Assembly: GCA_963663315.1 (NCBI GenBank)
Contig: OY760176.1
Location: 310,001-374,000, forward strand
DNA: 64,000 nt
Direction of reading: 5' to 3'
Source: G963663315 sp963663315
GTDB lineage: Bacteria > Pseudomonadota > Gammaproteobacteria > Arenicellales > Poriferihabitantaceae
In this document: piece by piece, positions 42,789 through 51,629 of the stretch
How positions within the stretch are numbered: the stretch's first letter is position 1
How the letters are laid out: each line of letters opens with the position of its first letter
The notes under the pieces: model-generated
What the model was told of the DNA's origin: nothing
The model's database searches: none
Seen by the model: only the letters and a program-made list of their open reading frames with translations
Translations under genes and position numbers: made by a program

Positions 42789-43499
42789 ATGATCAGATTA
42801 TTCAAGCCCGCCCAGCCCGCCGTAACAAGGATTCTCCTGGCCGGTATGATATTGTTGTGCTGCACAACGCTTTCGATTGCCGGGATGCCTGGCGACCAGA
42901 CACTGCGCTATGCCGTATCCGAAGGAAATATGGCTATCGGGGAATTGGAGGTTATTATAGGGCACGACGACGGGCAGATAAGGACAACCGTCATTACCCA
43001 TCTGGACGGTCTGGCGAAAATACTTCTGGGAGACTATACCGCTGAAACCTGGTTTCATCTGGATGGAGATCATGCGATATTGGACCGGGGACGGCTGAGG
43101 ACACAGGGTGGCAATAAGGGGCTGGGTTTTATGGTCGATTACCCCAACAAAACGCTGCAACTCGACTCCGGAGACACTTACCCTATCACCTCCGGTGAAA
43201 TCCTGGATTCAACCGAGTTTCCGGTTGCCCTGATCACCGCCGATATTGCATCCGTGACCGGGAAAATTGTGTGGGAGGTCAATGCCCGAAAGGCAAGACG
43301 CTATATCTATCATGCGCCGAAATCTGAAATGTTCGAACTCAATGGCAGGCTATACAAAACCTGGAAGGTGACACGAACCAAACAGGGAGACATTTACAGA
43401 ACTGTCACGTATTGGCTGGATCCGGGCAGGCAGAATATTCCACTTAAAATTATCACCATCAAAAAAGGCAGGGAGACGATCCTGACCCTGCTTGATTGA
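42789..43499 (+). CDS. DUF3108 domain protein
   Basis: 236 residues with an N-terminal signal peptide (ILLAGMILLCCTTLSIAGM) and a beta-rich domain with the family's marks: LRYAVSEGNMAIGELEVII, GLAKILLGDYTAETWFHL, YDxxTG-like positions near NKTLQL, and TKQGDIYRTVTYWLDPGRQNIPLKI. It is a periplasmic or outer-membrane-associated protein of unknown role that often follows purMN in gammaproteobacteria. Eight bases after purN, it is in the same transcript. Confidence 0.85.
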   Translation: MIRLFKPAQPAVTRILLAGMILLCCTTLSIAGMPGDQTLRYAVSEGNMAIGELEVIIGHDDGQIRTTVITHLDGLAKILLGDYTAETWFHLDGDHAILDRGRLRTQGGNKGLGFMVDYPNKTLQLDSGDTYPITSGEILDSTEFPVALITADIASVTGKIVWEVNARKARRYIYHAPKSEMFELNGRLYKTWKVTRTKQGDIYRTVTYWLDPGRQNIPLKIITIKKGRETILTLLD

Positions 43500-43528
43500 C
43501 CCCGGTTCACGGAGTACCGGTTATCGTA

Positions 43529-44479
43529 ATGATCAAAGCGCTCAGTATTTCAAATCTGAGAAAAATCTATGACAACGGTCACATTGCCCTGAACGGCATC
43601 AATCTGTCTGTCGATCAGGGTGATTTTTTTGGATTGATTGGTAAAAACGGGGCCGGGAAATCGACAACGATCGGCATTATCTCTTCATTGGTCAACAAGA
43701 CCTCGGGTTCAGTCAGGGTTTTTGATATCGACATCGACAAGGACTTCAATCTGGCCAAGTCCCGCATTGGCATTGTGCCGCAGGAGATCAACTTCAACAT
43801 CTTCGAGACCCCGCGGCAGATTGTAATGAATCAGGCGGGATACTATGGTATTCGTCGAAAGCCTGCCAGACAACGCGCGCAATACTATCTGGAGATGCTC
43901 GGCCTGGGCGATAAAATGGACTCGACTGCAAGAGAACTTTCCGGAGGCATGAAACGCAGGCTGATGATTGCACGCGCCCTGGTCAATGAACCATGGCTGT
44001 TGATTCTGGATGAGCCGACTGCAGGAGTTGATATTGAGATCAGACGATTGATGTGGGATTTTTTGGCAGAAATCAATGAAAATGGGACCACCATCATATT
44101 GACGACCCACTATCTGGAAGAGGCTGAAAGCCTTTGTCGAAATATCGCAATCATAGAACGCGGAGAGTTGATGGAAAACACCGACACCAAAACTCTGTTG
44201 TCCCAGTTACGACAGGATACCTATGTGCTTGATCTGGCGTCTCCTTTGACTCGACTGCCCGATCAATTGACCGATTCGGTCGATCAGAACTGGAAATTAA
44301 GGAACACCATGACTCTGGAAGTCATGGTGTCCAAAACCCAGGGGATGAATGCTGTTTTTGATCTACTCTCGAAACATCAGATCCGGGTGGAAAGCATGCG
44401 CAACAAGACCAACAGACTGGAACAGTTGTTCATGGAAATTACAGCGGAAGGTCAATCAGTCAAGCGAGAAAATCGATGA
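43529..44479 (+). CDS. ABC transporter ATP-binding protein (YadG-like)
   Basis: 316 residues from the ATG at 43529 (MIKALSISNLRKIY); the frame runs 11 codons further upstream without support. Walker A is GLIGKNGAGKSTT, the signature is LSGGMKRRLMIARAL, Walker B is LLILDEPTAGVD, and ILTTHYLEEAE carries the switch histidine. The C-terminal extension after residue 220 is typical of ABC-2 exporters. It overlaps the permease gene by four bases. Related E. coli YadGH is an unassigned lipid or drug exporter. Confidence 0.92.
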   Translation: MIKALSISNLRKIYDNGHIALNGINLSVDQGDFFGLIGKNGAGKSTTIGIISSLVNKTSGSVRVFDIDIDKDFNLAKSRIGIVPQEINFNIFETPRQIVMNQAGYYGIRRKPARQRAQYYLEMLGLGDKMDSTARELSGGMKRRLMIARALVNEPWLLILDEPTAGVDIEIRRLMWDFLAEINENGTTIILTTHYLEEAESLCRNIAIIERGELMENTDTKTLLSQLRQDTYVLDLASPLTRLPDQLTDSVDQNWKLRNTMTLEVMVSKTQGMNAVFDLLSKHQIRVESMRNKTNRLEQLFMEITAEGQSVKRENR

Positions 44480-45249
44480 ACTGGGAACGAAACTGGGTCG
44501 CATTCATCACCATACTGAACAAGGAAGTCACCCGCTTCATGCGAATCTGGCAGCAGACCGTTTTTCCGCCTGTAATTACCACGGCATTGTACTTCGTTAT
44601 ATTCGGCAATCTGATTGGCCCCCGGATAGGCGAGATGGCAGGGCACTCCTACATGGAATTCATTGTTCCCGGATTAATCCTGATGTCGGTCATCAACAAT
44701 TCGTATGCCAATGTTTCCTCTTCTTTCTTCGGCGCGAAGTTTCAGCGCTCAATCGAGGAATTGCTGGTGGCTCCTGTTCCAAACAGCGTTGTGTTGCTCG
44801 GATATGTATGCGGAGGCATTCTGCGTGGGTTGCTGGTAGGCATCGTGGTCACTTTGGTGTCACTCTTTTTCAGCGACTTATCGATTCATAATTTTCTGGT
44901 CTCCGGAGGCATTATCCTGCTTACAGCGCTGTTGTTTTCCCTTGCCGGGTTTCTGAATGGGATGTGCGCCAGAAAATTTGACGATGTGACCATTATTCCC
45001 AATTTCATTTTGACACCACTGACCTTTCTGGGTGGCGTTTTTTATTCGATAAAGCTGTTACCCGAGTTCTGGCAGGTGGTTTCCCATGCCAACCCGATTC
45101 TCTACATGATCAGTGGCTTCAGGTTCGGCTTTCTGGGTACTGCCGACATAGACCTGACCACTTCGTTTCTGCTGATATCCGTGTTCTGTGTCGTACTGTT
45201 CATGATCAATCTCAGACTGCTCGACAAGGGCTTCAATCTCAGGCAGTAA
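44476..45249 (+). CDS. ABC-2 type permease (YadH-like)
   Basis: 257 residues with six predicted transmembrane helices, including FPPVITTALYFVIFGNLIGPRIG and ILTPLTFLGGVFYSIKLLPEFWQVVSHANPILYMISGFRFGFLG, the ABC-2 signature. It pairs with the overlapping ATP-binding subunit to form an exporter of unknown substrate. The gene order purM-purN-DUF3108-ABC is all in one direction with short gaps. Confidence 0.9.
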   Translation: MNWERNWVAFITILNKEVTRFMRIWQQTVFPPVITTALYFVIFGNLIGPRIGEMAGHSYMEFIVPGLILMSVINNSYANVSSSFFGAKFQRSIEELLVAPVPNSVVLLGYVCGGILRGLLVGIVVTLVSLFFSDLSIHNFLVSGGIILLTALLFSLAGFLNGMCARKFDDVTIIPNFILTPLTFLGGVFYSIKLLPEFWQVVSHANPILYMISGFRFGFLGTADIDLTTSFLLISVFCVVLFMINLRLLDKGFNLRQ

Positions 45250-45294
45250 ACCCGGATTCTGCGCCGCCATCAAACCGGCCCCGGGTACTGGCGT

Positions 45295-46845
45295 TCAATC
45301 CATAGATGTCAATGACTCCGCCAGTTTCAGTCTTTGAATTTTTCCGGAAGGGCCTTTTGGCAACTCTTCCATTATGTGAATCGTCTTGGGTCGCTTGATC
45401 TCTCCGAGCAACTGCCTGCAGTGGTCCAGAAGTTGAGTCTGGCCACATTGGGTACCGGGTTTTAGCGCGACACAGGCCATGACCTCCTGACCGTAGTACG
45501 GATCGGCAACGCCGAATGCGGCTGCTTCGAGTACATCAGGGTGCCTGTACAGAATGTCATCAATTTCCCGTGGCGAAATATTTTCTCCGCCACGAATGAT
45601 CAGTTCTTTCAGCCTTCCGGTCACAAAGACATAACCCCGTTCATCCCGGTATCCCAGGTCGCCGGTATAAAACCAGCCGTTTTCATCAATCGCCTGACGA
45701 GTGGCCTGCGGGTTCTTTAAGTAGCCTTTCATTATGTTGTCCCCGCGCACTACAATTTCTCCAATCACATTATCTGCACAACATTTGCGGTTTTCGTCGA
45801 AAATCACGACTTCGTTTCCAACCGGTAGTCCGACCGACCCGTAAACCATTTCCTTGCTGCGCATCGGAGTTGACAGAATCTGCGCGGCACATTCGCTGAT
45901 TCCCATGGTTTCGATGACGGGAATATTGAACAACGATTCGAACTGCTGGTGAGTGGAGGGCGCCAGTGCCGCTGAAGCAGAACGGCCAAACCGCAGATGA
46001 TCACTGATCCCGGGAAACCCGATACCCGGGTCGTTGTCGCCAGCTATCTGTCTTTGCCGGCGCTCAATCAGCCAGGAGACGATGGTCGGCACTACACTGA
46101 ACCAGGTGCAGCGGTATTTCCCGATCCAGCGCCAAAAATGCTGGACGCTGAACTTTTTCGCCATGACCACGGCGCTGTTGCTGACCAGGGTGGCCATAAC
46201 GGATACCATTTCAGCGTTGATATGATAAAGTGGAAGGACACATAGTCCCTTGTCACGATCATCCAGCCCATGAGCGTTGACCGTGTTTCTCCCGCCTGCG
46301 ATCACGTTCCTGTGGCTGAGCAAAACCCCCTTGGGTCGTCCGGTGGTTCCCGAAGTAAAAATCAACAGTGCCGTATCCTGATCCGAAACCGCCGGTTGAT
46401 CGACAGCGATATCCTCCAAAGCGGTTAAATCCGCTTGTGGCCCCTCGTCTTCGTTGCACAGCATGCATTCGAAATCCTGCCTGTCCTGGAAGCAACCTGT
46501 ATATTGATTTCTATACTTGTCGGAACAAAACAGTAATTTTGGTTGCGAAAACCCAATCACATAGTCAATTTGATCCTGACCTGCCACTGCATTCAGCGGC
46601 AATACCACACGCCCACTGTACATCACGCCCAGAAACAGACAGGTTGTCCATAATCCATTGTCCATCAGAAACGCCACCGTCATGCCGCGTCCTATGCCCT
46701 TGTGTTCAAGCAGGCGGGTGATCCATTGACATTTTTGCTGTAATTCCAGGTAGCTCAGGCTTGCCCCGGATTCCGCTACCTGAAGAAACAGTTTGTCCGG
46801 GTTCTGAAGTGCAAGGGAGTCGATGAGTTGCCTGACAGTTTGCAC
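45295..46845 (-). CDS. sauT: AMP-forming acyl-CoA ligase, probable sulfoacetate-CoA ligase
   Basis: 516 residues of the ANL superfamily: LLIFTSGTTGRPKGVLLSHRN, MGISECAAQ, and GWFYTGDLGYRDERGYVFVTGRLKELII, with the lysine in LPKGPSGKIQR. It lies 21 bases after a SauS-like acylating aldehyde dehydrogenase and downstream of a tctABC transporter. In Cupriavidus necator, SauT activates sulfoacetate to sulfoacetyl-CoA before SauS reduces it, and the same pairing here supports that role. It could also activate another small acid such as oxalate or an aromatic acid; the symbol is given on context. Confidence 0.6.
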   Translation of the reverse strand: MQTVRQLIDSLALQNPDKLFLQVAESGASLSYLELQQKCQWITRLLEHKGIGRGMTVAFLMDNGLWTTCLFLGVMYSGRVVLPLNAVAGQDQIDYVIGFSQPKLLFCSDKYRNQYTGCFQDRQDFECMLCNEDEGPQADLTALEDIAVDQPAVSDQDTALLIFTSGTTGRPKGVLLSHRNVIAGGRNTVNAHGLDDRDKGLCVLPLYHINAEMVSVMATLVSNSAVVMAKKFSVQHFWRWIGKYRCTWFSVVPTIVSWLIERRQRQIAGDNDPGIGFPGISDHLRFGRSASAALAPSTHQQFESLFNIPVIETMGISECAAQILSTPMRSKEMVYGSVGLPVGNEVVIFDENRKCCADNVIGEIVVRGDNIMKGYLKNPQATRQAIDENGWFYTGDLGYRDERGYVFVTGRLKELIIRGGENISPREIDDILYRHPDVLEAAAFGVADPYYGQEVMACVALKPGTQCGQTQLLDHCRQLLGEIKRPKTIHIMEELPKGPSGKIQRLKLAESLTSMD

Positions 46846-46866
46846 GGTGAAACAAAAATAATCAGG

Positions 46867-48270
46867 TCAGACCTGACAGTCCGGACGGCAATGATGGCGA
46901 TCCCAATAGTCTGAAAACAGGTCCTGTTCAGATGGCTCACAGGGTTCGATCCGGTAGGCCACGCGGGTTGTGTTGAGATAATTCCGATAGTTCATGTTGT
47001 CGGAAATACTGTTCCCACCCCAACTGCCGCAACCCATGGATAAGGAAAAAGGCAGGCCGTTGTCGAAACTGCCGCCGGTGGCATAACAATGTATCTGGTT
47101 GACGATGACTCTGCATACCGGCATGTTCAACCCCATTGCAACCGGCCGGTCGCGGGTGTTGGTATGGATCGATATCGAATGCCCCTTGCCCTGATAGTCC
47201 ATGATTCCCTCGGCCACGGCGCAGGCCTGGTCGAAGTCATCGGCGCGGTAAACCGACAACACGGGTGACAGTTTTTCCCCGGAAAATCTTGCGCCTGCCC
47301 CGAACTCGACTTGTTCGACCATCAGAATTCGCGCATCACCTGCCCCAGCTGTCTTGAGGCCGCACAAGGTTGCTATTTCTGCGGCAGAGCGGGCGATGAT
47401 GTTGGGATTCAGCTTGCCGTCCGGCCACATGAACGCCTCCAGAATCGCATTGTCATCCGCATCGAGCAACACCCCACCATGACCTTTGAGTGCAGTCAGC
47501 GCTGAGTCATAAACGGCGTCCACCACAATCAGATTATTCTCTGAGGAACAACTGGTTGCGTTGTCGAAAGATTTCGAAATCACAATCTTGCCGGCGGCTT
47601 CGTCCACTTCCGCGGTTTCATCAATAATGGACACGACATTACCCACACCGACACCGATCGCAGGCGTGCCACTGGAGTAGGCGGCACGAACGTTGTTCTG
47701 CGAACCTGTGGCGACGATCAAATCAACCGACGACATCAATTGCCGGGTGGCCTCCCTGCTCACCGGTGAGGGCAGTTTCTGTACCAGATCCGGCGGCGCA
47801 CCAACCCTGTGCAGTTCGGTTTGCATCAGTTCGACCAGTTTTGCGCAGGTGCGGTCGCCTTTGGGTGAGGGCGCCAGAATAATTGCGTTTCTGCCCTTGA
47901 TTGCATTGATGGTTTTGTTTGCAGGAGTGGCAGCGGGGTTGGTCGAAGGCACAATGGCTCCGACCACCCCCACCGGTCTTGCGATTTCGACTATTCCCCG
48001 GTCTGGATATTCAGCGACAATACCCACCGTCCTGGCGTGTCGCAAATCCCTCAGCAGGCCAATCGTCTTGCGTCGATTCTTGACGATTTTATCCTCGACA
48101 TTGCCCATCCCGGTATCGGCCACCGCCATTTCGGCAAGCAGCCGGTTATTGTCAGGATTGACAATGCTCCAGCCGAGCGCCGTGACCACCTCATCAACCT
48201 GGCGTTGATCATAGGCGCTGTATAGCTTTTGAGCAACCCGGGCACGAGCCAGAACGGATTTGGTCGTCAA
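46867..48270 (-). CDS. sauS: Acylating aldehyde dehydrogenase, probable sulfoacetaldehyde dehydrogenase
   Basis: 467 residues of the CoA-acylating aldehyde dehydrogenase group. The nucleophile cysteine is in KSFDNATSCSSENNLIV (about residue 241), and the N-terminal VGVVGAIVPSTNPAATPANKTI is the CoA/NAD side of this subgroup. LGCGSWGGNSISDNMNYRN-type endings (here MGCGSWGGNSISDNMNY) are typical of SauS and EutE-like enzymes. With the AMP ligase next door and a carboxylate transporter, sulfoacetyl-CoA to sulfoacetaldehyde is the best guess. Acetaldehyde or succinate semialdehyde (acylating) are alternatives. Xsc, which would take sulfoacetaldehyde further, is not in the window. Confidence 0.7.
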   Translation of the reverse strand: MTTKSVLARARVAQKLYSAYDQRQVDEVVTALGWSIVNPDNNRLLAEMAVADTGMGNVEDKIVKNRRKTIGLLRDLRHARTVGIVAEYPDRGIVEIARPVGVVGAIVPSTNPAATPANKTINAIKGRNAIILAPSPKGDRTCAKLVELMQTELHRVGAPPDLVQKLPSPVSREATRQLMSSVDLIVATGSQNNVRAAYSSGTPAIGVGVGNVVSIIDETAEVDEAAGKIVISKSFDNATSCSSENNLIVVDAVYDSALTALKGHGGVLLDADDNAILEAFMWPDGKLNPNIIARSAAEIATLCGLKTAGAGDARILMVEQVEFGAGARFSGEKLSPVLSVYRADDFDQACAVAEGIMDYQGKGHSISIHTNTRDRPVAMGLNMPVCRVIVNQIHCYATGGSFDNGLPFSLSMGCGSWGGNSISDNMNYRNYLNTTRVAYRIEPCEPSEQDLFSDYWDRHHCRPDCQV

Positions 48271-48345
48271 GGTCGGTCAGTAGAAATCAGGGCCACAGGC
48301 CACGGTTAATAATATCCTGCCGCAACTTTGTATCCACTTAACCGG

Positions 48346-49362
48346 TCAGTTTTCCTTCAGGGTAGCCAGCAATTCCGTCAGCGCCTTCTGTCTTTCCTGC
48401 CACATTGCAAGCACCTCGTTACGGTTCATGATTCGAACAGGTGAATTGGTTTGCGCCATCTTGCCAAGAGTCTTCTTGTCACTGAACATCACAGGTACTT
48501 TCTCGGCGAGGAAGTCGATAATCGCCTGGTCGGTGCCTTTAGGAACCATCAGCCCTCTGAAGTTTACACTGGAATTGTCCACATCTATTCCGAGTTCCTT
48601 GAAGGTAGGCACATCGGGCAGAAATTCGTGTCGTTCAAGGTCTGCGACTGCCAGGATCTTGATATCTCCAGCCGCCCGTGCGGAGTCCGAAAGGTTATTG
48701 AATCCAGCCATGACCTGACCGCCCTTGACCAGTTTCAGCGCATCAACACCGCCCTTGCCGGGTATATACTGGAAATCAGCGCCGGTCGCCCTGGCCAATT
48801 GCAGATGAGCGATATGGTGACCTACAAATTTACCTGCACCACTGACCGTGACCTTGCCGGGATTGGCTTTGGCGAATTCGACCAGTTGTTCAGCAGTATC
48901 AAACTGGCTGTCCTTGCCGGTGATCAGTACTGCGGGGTCGGCTCCCCAGTTGCCCACCGGCTCAAGGTTGTCGACACTGTATTTGGTATCAAAGACGATT
49001 GATTGGGCGATAAAATGCGGAACGTTGTAAGCCGCCATCATATAACCATCGGTCGGGGCTTTTCCAGCAAACCAGTTCCAGCCTTTACGCCCGCCTGCTC
49101 CCGGTTTGTTGGTGACATAAATCGGTTGACCGATCGACAGCGGAGCGCCATCCTTGTCCTCTTTTGCTGATGCAAGGGTGGCAATCCGGGCCTGGAAGTC
49201 AGTGGCGCCACCGGGACTGTAAGCGACCATAACACCAATCGGTCTGTCGGGATAGCCTTCGGCATGGGCGGTTGTCCCACCAGCCAGCAGCAGAGCCGCC
49301 GAAATGGCGGTGATACCGGACTTTAATGCTTTCCTGGTAAGTCTTTGTGAGTATTTGTTCAT
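48346..49362 (-). CDS. tctC: Tripartite tricarboxylate transporter receptor TctC
   Basis: 338 residues with a signal peptide (KALKSGITAISAALLLAGGTTAHA). YPDRPIGVMVAYSPGGATDFQAR is the Bug/TctC ligand-loop signature, and GKVTVSGAGKFVGHHIAHLQLARATGADF with YIPGKGGVDALKLVKGGQV the second. It is the periplasmic receptor of the tctABC system here. Position directly before sauS suggests it binds sulfoacetate or a similar short carboxylate. The upstream 138-base gap (49363-49500) is AT-rich and holds an inverted repeat that may give it its own promoter. Confidence 0.9.
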   Translation of the reverse strand: MNKYSQRLTRKALKSGITAISAALLLAGGTTAHAEGYPDRPIGVMVAYSPGGATDFQARIATLASAKEDKDGAPLSIGQPIYVTNKPGAGGRKGWNWFAGKAPTDGYMMAAYNVPHFIAQSIVFDTKYSVDNLEPVGNWGADPAVLITGKDSQFDTAEQLVEFAKANPGKVTVSGAGKFVGHHIAHLQLARATGADFQYIPGKGGVDALKLVKGGQVMAGFNNLSDSARAAGDIKILAVADLERHEFLPDVPTFKELGIDVDNSSVNFRGLMVPKGTDQAIIDFLAEKVPVMFSDKKTLGKMAQTNSPVRIMNRNEVLAMWQERQKALTELLATLKEN

Positions 49363-49425
49363 GTTTGTCTCCTGGGTAGTGAAAGTAAAGAGCGTTGATT
49401 GAAACCGATATTTTACATTACATGC

Positions 49426-49447
49426 TGTTACATAAAAATCTGTAACA
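49426..49447. promoter_or_regulatory. Inverted repeat upstream of tctC
   Basis: TGTTAC at 49426-49431 and GTAACA at 49442-49447 are perfect inverses with ten bases between. It is the centre of an AT-rich gap between tctB and tctC, reading towards tctC on the minus strand, with 79 bases to the start codon. A second near-repeat, GTTGTA followed by TAAAATTT, occurs twice further upstream (about 49456-49494). This could be a regulator site for a separate tctC-sauS-sauT transcript. Confidence 0.45.
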
Positions 49448-49500
49448 ATATTTAAAAAAATTTTATTACAACTTCAGTAAATTTTATACAACCTTAGTGT

Positions 49501-49965
49501 TCAGATAAGCCAGCCCTCAGGGGTACGTACATATAAAAGTTTCCAGAACAGGCCATAAAGTACCAGCATGAAGACCACGCCAATCAGGGATTTGTACAAC
49601 ACAGCCTGACGATCATTCCATTTGCGTTTTCCGTAAACAAGGACAATACACAGAAAAGCCAGGAACGACCCTGTATAAAACCCGATCGTCTCAATCGAGA
49701 GAACAAAAACAACGGTGACCGCCAGTCCGGGAAGCAGGACCGGCCACGCAATTGCCCCCGTGGCAGGCTTTTGCGATGGTTCTGTCCCTTCTCTTGCTGC
49801 ATTGATTAGCTGGATCAAACCAAGCGCAACCATGAATACCGCCAGTATTCTCGGGAACAGATAGACTTCCGGGTCTGTATCCCAGAAACAGGCAATCGCA
49901 AACACGATTGCGGCGGTCAACGAAAATATTGTTGCCTTTGTTTCATTGCTGTCGATATGCAACAT
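49501..49965 (-). CDS. tctB: Tripartite tricarboxylate transporter small membrane subunit TctB
   Basis: 154 residues from the ATG at 49965 (MLHIDSNETKATIFSLTAAIVF); a longer start at 50007 would overlap tctA. Four transmembrane helices include FPRILAVFMVALGLIQLINA and FLSIETIGFYTGSFLAFLCIVL-like segments. TctB has low sequence conservation and is recognised by this size and by position between tctA and tctC. Four bases separate it from tctA. Confidence 0.87.
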   Translation of the reverse strand: MLHIDSNETKATIFSLTAAIVFAIACFWDTDPEVYLFPRILAVFMVALGLIQLINAAREGTEPSQKPATGAIAWPVLLPGLAVTVVFVLSIETIGFYTGSFLAFLCIVLVYGKRKWNDRQAVLYKSLIGVVFMLVLYGLFWKLLYVRTPEGWLI

Positions 49966-49969
49966 GATT

Positions 49970-51460
49970 TCAACCCTTGCTGGCGCTTCGGCTGCCACTG
50001 TAGACACTATAGACGATAGAGATGATGCAAAGTGAGATCAGCACGATATTTATAGTGCCACTCGTAAAATAACTGAACACCCCATCCCCGCTTTCACCGA
50101 TCAGTCTCCCTTGCAGAAAATTGTCTTCAGCGATCGGCCCCAGAATGATACCGAGAACCAGCGGCGCCGGTCCGAAACCGAATTTACTGGCAAAATACAT
50201 CAACATTCCCAACGACATCATGATCAATACATCGGAATAGCTGGATTGGATACTATAGGTGCCGAAGACCGAGAGAATCAATATGACCGCTGCCATATAG
50301 TGCCCGGGGACTTTCATTATCCAGCCGCTGTGCTGGCTCAGAAACAGGCCGATAACCAGCATCAGTACCTGTGCGACCAGCAACGAATTGATGAAGGTCC
50401 AGGTCACTTCTGCATGAATGGTAAACAGATCCGGTCCTGGGAACAGTCCATGGATCAACAGGCCACCCAAAAGCACAGCGGCAGTCGGACTGCCGGGTAT
50501 GCTCAAGGTCAGGAGCGGCACCAGAGAAGGGCCAACCATCGCATTGTTTGCCGATTCCGCTGCGATAATTCCATCAGGTTCACCCTGTCCGTAGGCAGAG
50601 GGGTTCTTGCTGGTTTTTTTGGTCTGGTCGTAGGCAACCAGCCCGGCAATCTGTCCACCGGCGCCGGGAATGATACCGACAATGATGCCGATTATCGAAC
50701 CAATACTCAAAGCTCTCACCCGTCGTATATTGTAGGAAATTGACTTGAACAGGCTTGAATCGCCCAGCGTGTGGATGGTTGATGCCTTGTTCATCATCGT
50801 CTGTTCCATCAGGGTGAAGACCTGGGGAACAGCAAACAGTCCAATCAGTGCAGCGACGATATGAACGCCGCTTTCCAGATGTTCGGAAACCACGAATCGC
50901 TCCTCTCCAAGCATTGGATTGTCGCCGATGGTGGATAGTGACAGCCCGAACAATCCGGCAAGCAGCCCCTTGACCACTGAAGAGCTGCCTATTGTCCCGA
51001 TAATCGTGACTCCGAGAATCGCGATCCAGAACATTTCCGTCGGCCCGAATTTCAGTGCCAGCCGGGCAAGCGGAGGGGTAAAGAATATCAGCACAATAAT
51101 GCCAAGCACACCGCCGATGAACGAACTGGTAAAACAATAGTGCAATGCCTCTGTCGCTCTTCCTCTGGTTGCCAGTTGATGCCCGTCCAGAGCGGTGGCA
51201 ATATTCGCCGGCGCGCCGGGTACATTGACCAGAATGGCGCTGATGGCGCCGCCTGCAACGGTGGAAGTGTACATCGCACCCAATAGAATCAACCCCGCGG
51301 CAGGCTCCATGCGAAAGGTAAATGGAATCATCAATGCTACTGCCATGGTTGGACTGAGGCCGGGCAATGCGCCCAATATCAGCCCTGCCAACGTCCCGCC
51401 GACCAGTAATGCAATATGATAGAGCGTAAAAACCTTATCGAAATGAAGCAAAAATTCCAC
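49970..51460 (-). CDS. tctA: Tripartite tricarboxylate transporter large membrane subunit TctA
   Basis: 496 residues with about 11 transmembrane helices. GTLAGLILGALPGLSPTMAVALMIPFTF is the hallmark TctA segment, repeated in inverted topology as GIIVGIIPGAGGQIAGLVAYDQTKK. It transports small carboxylates with sodium or protons together with TctB and TctC. It leads the minus-strand series tctA-tctB-tctC-sauS-sauT. Confidence 0.95.
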   Translation of the reverse strand: MEFLLHFDKVFTLYHIALLVGGTLAGLILGALPGLSPTMAVALMIPFTFRMEPAAGLILLGAMYTSTVAGGAISAILVNVPGAPANIATALDGHQLATRGRATEALHYCFTSSFIGGVLGIIVLIFFTPPLARLALKFGPTEMFWIAILGVTIIGTIGSSSVVKGLLAGLFGLSLSTIGDNPMLGEERFVVSEHLESGVHIVAALIGLFAVPQVFTLMEQTMMNKASTIHTLGDSSLFKSISYNIRRVRALSIGSIIGIIVGIIPGAGGQIAGLVAYDQTKKTSKNPSAYGQGEPDGIIAAESANNAMVGPSLVPLLTLSIPGSPTAAVLLGGLLIHGLFPGPDLFTIHAEVTWTFINSLLVAQVLMLVIGLFLSQHSGWIMKVPGHYMAAVILILSVFGTYSIQSSYSDVLIMMSLGMLMYFASKFGFGPAPLVLGIILGPIAEDNFLQGRLIGESGDGVFSYFTSGTINIVLISLCIISIVYSVYSGSRSASKG

Positions 51461-51629
51461 TATGTTTTACCCTGACTGTTCCAGATTCGTTGCAGTTGTC
51501 ATAGGCAAAGATTTTGAGTAAAAACAAACAGTCTTGTCAAGTGACGAATTTATTTTGTGTCAATAATACTTGTGATACCATCCGACGCAATCACGCACCC
51601 CGCGAGCCCATCCAAGTGAGCCATCCGCC

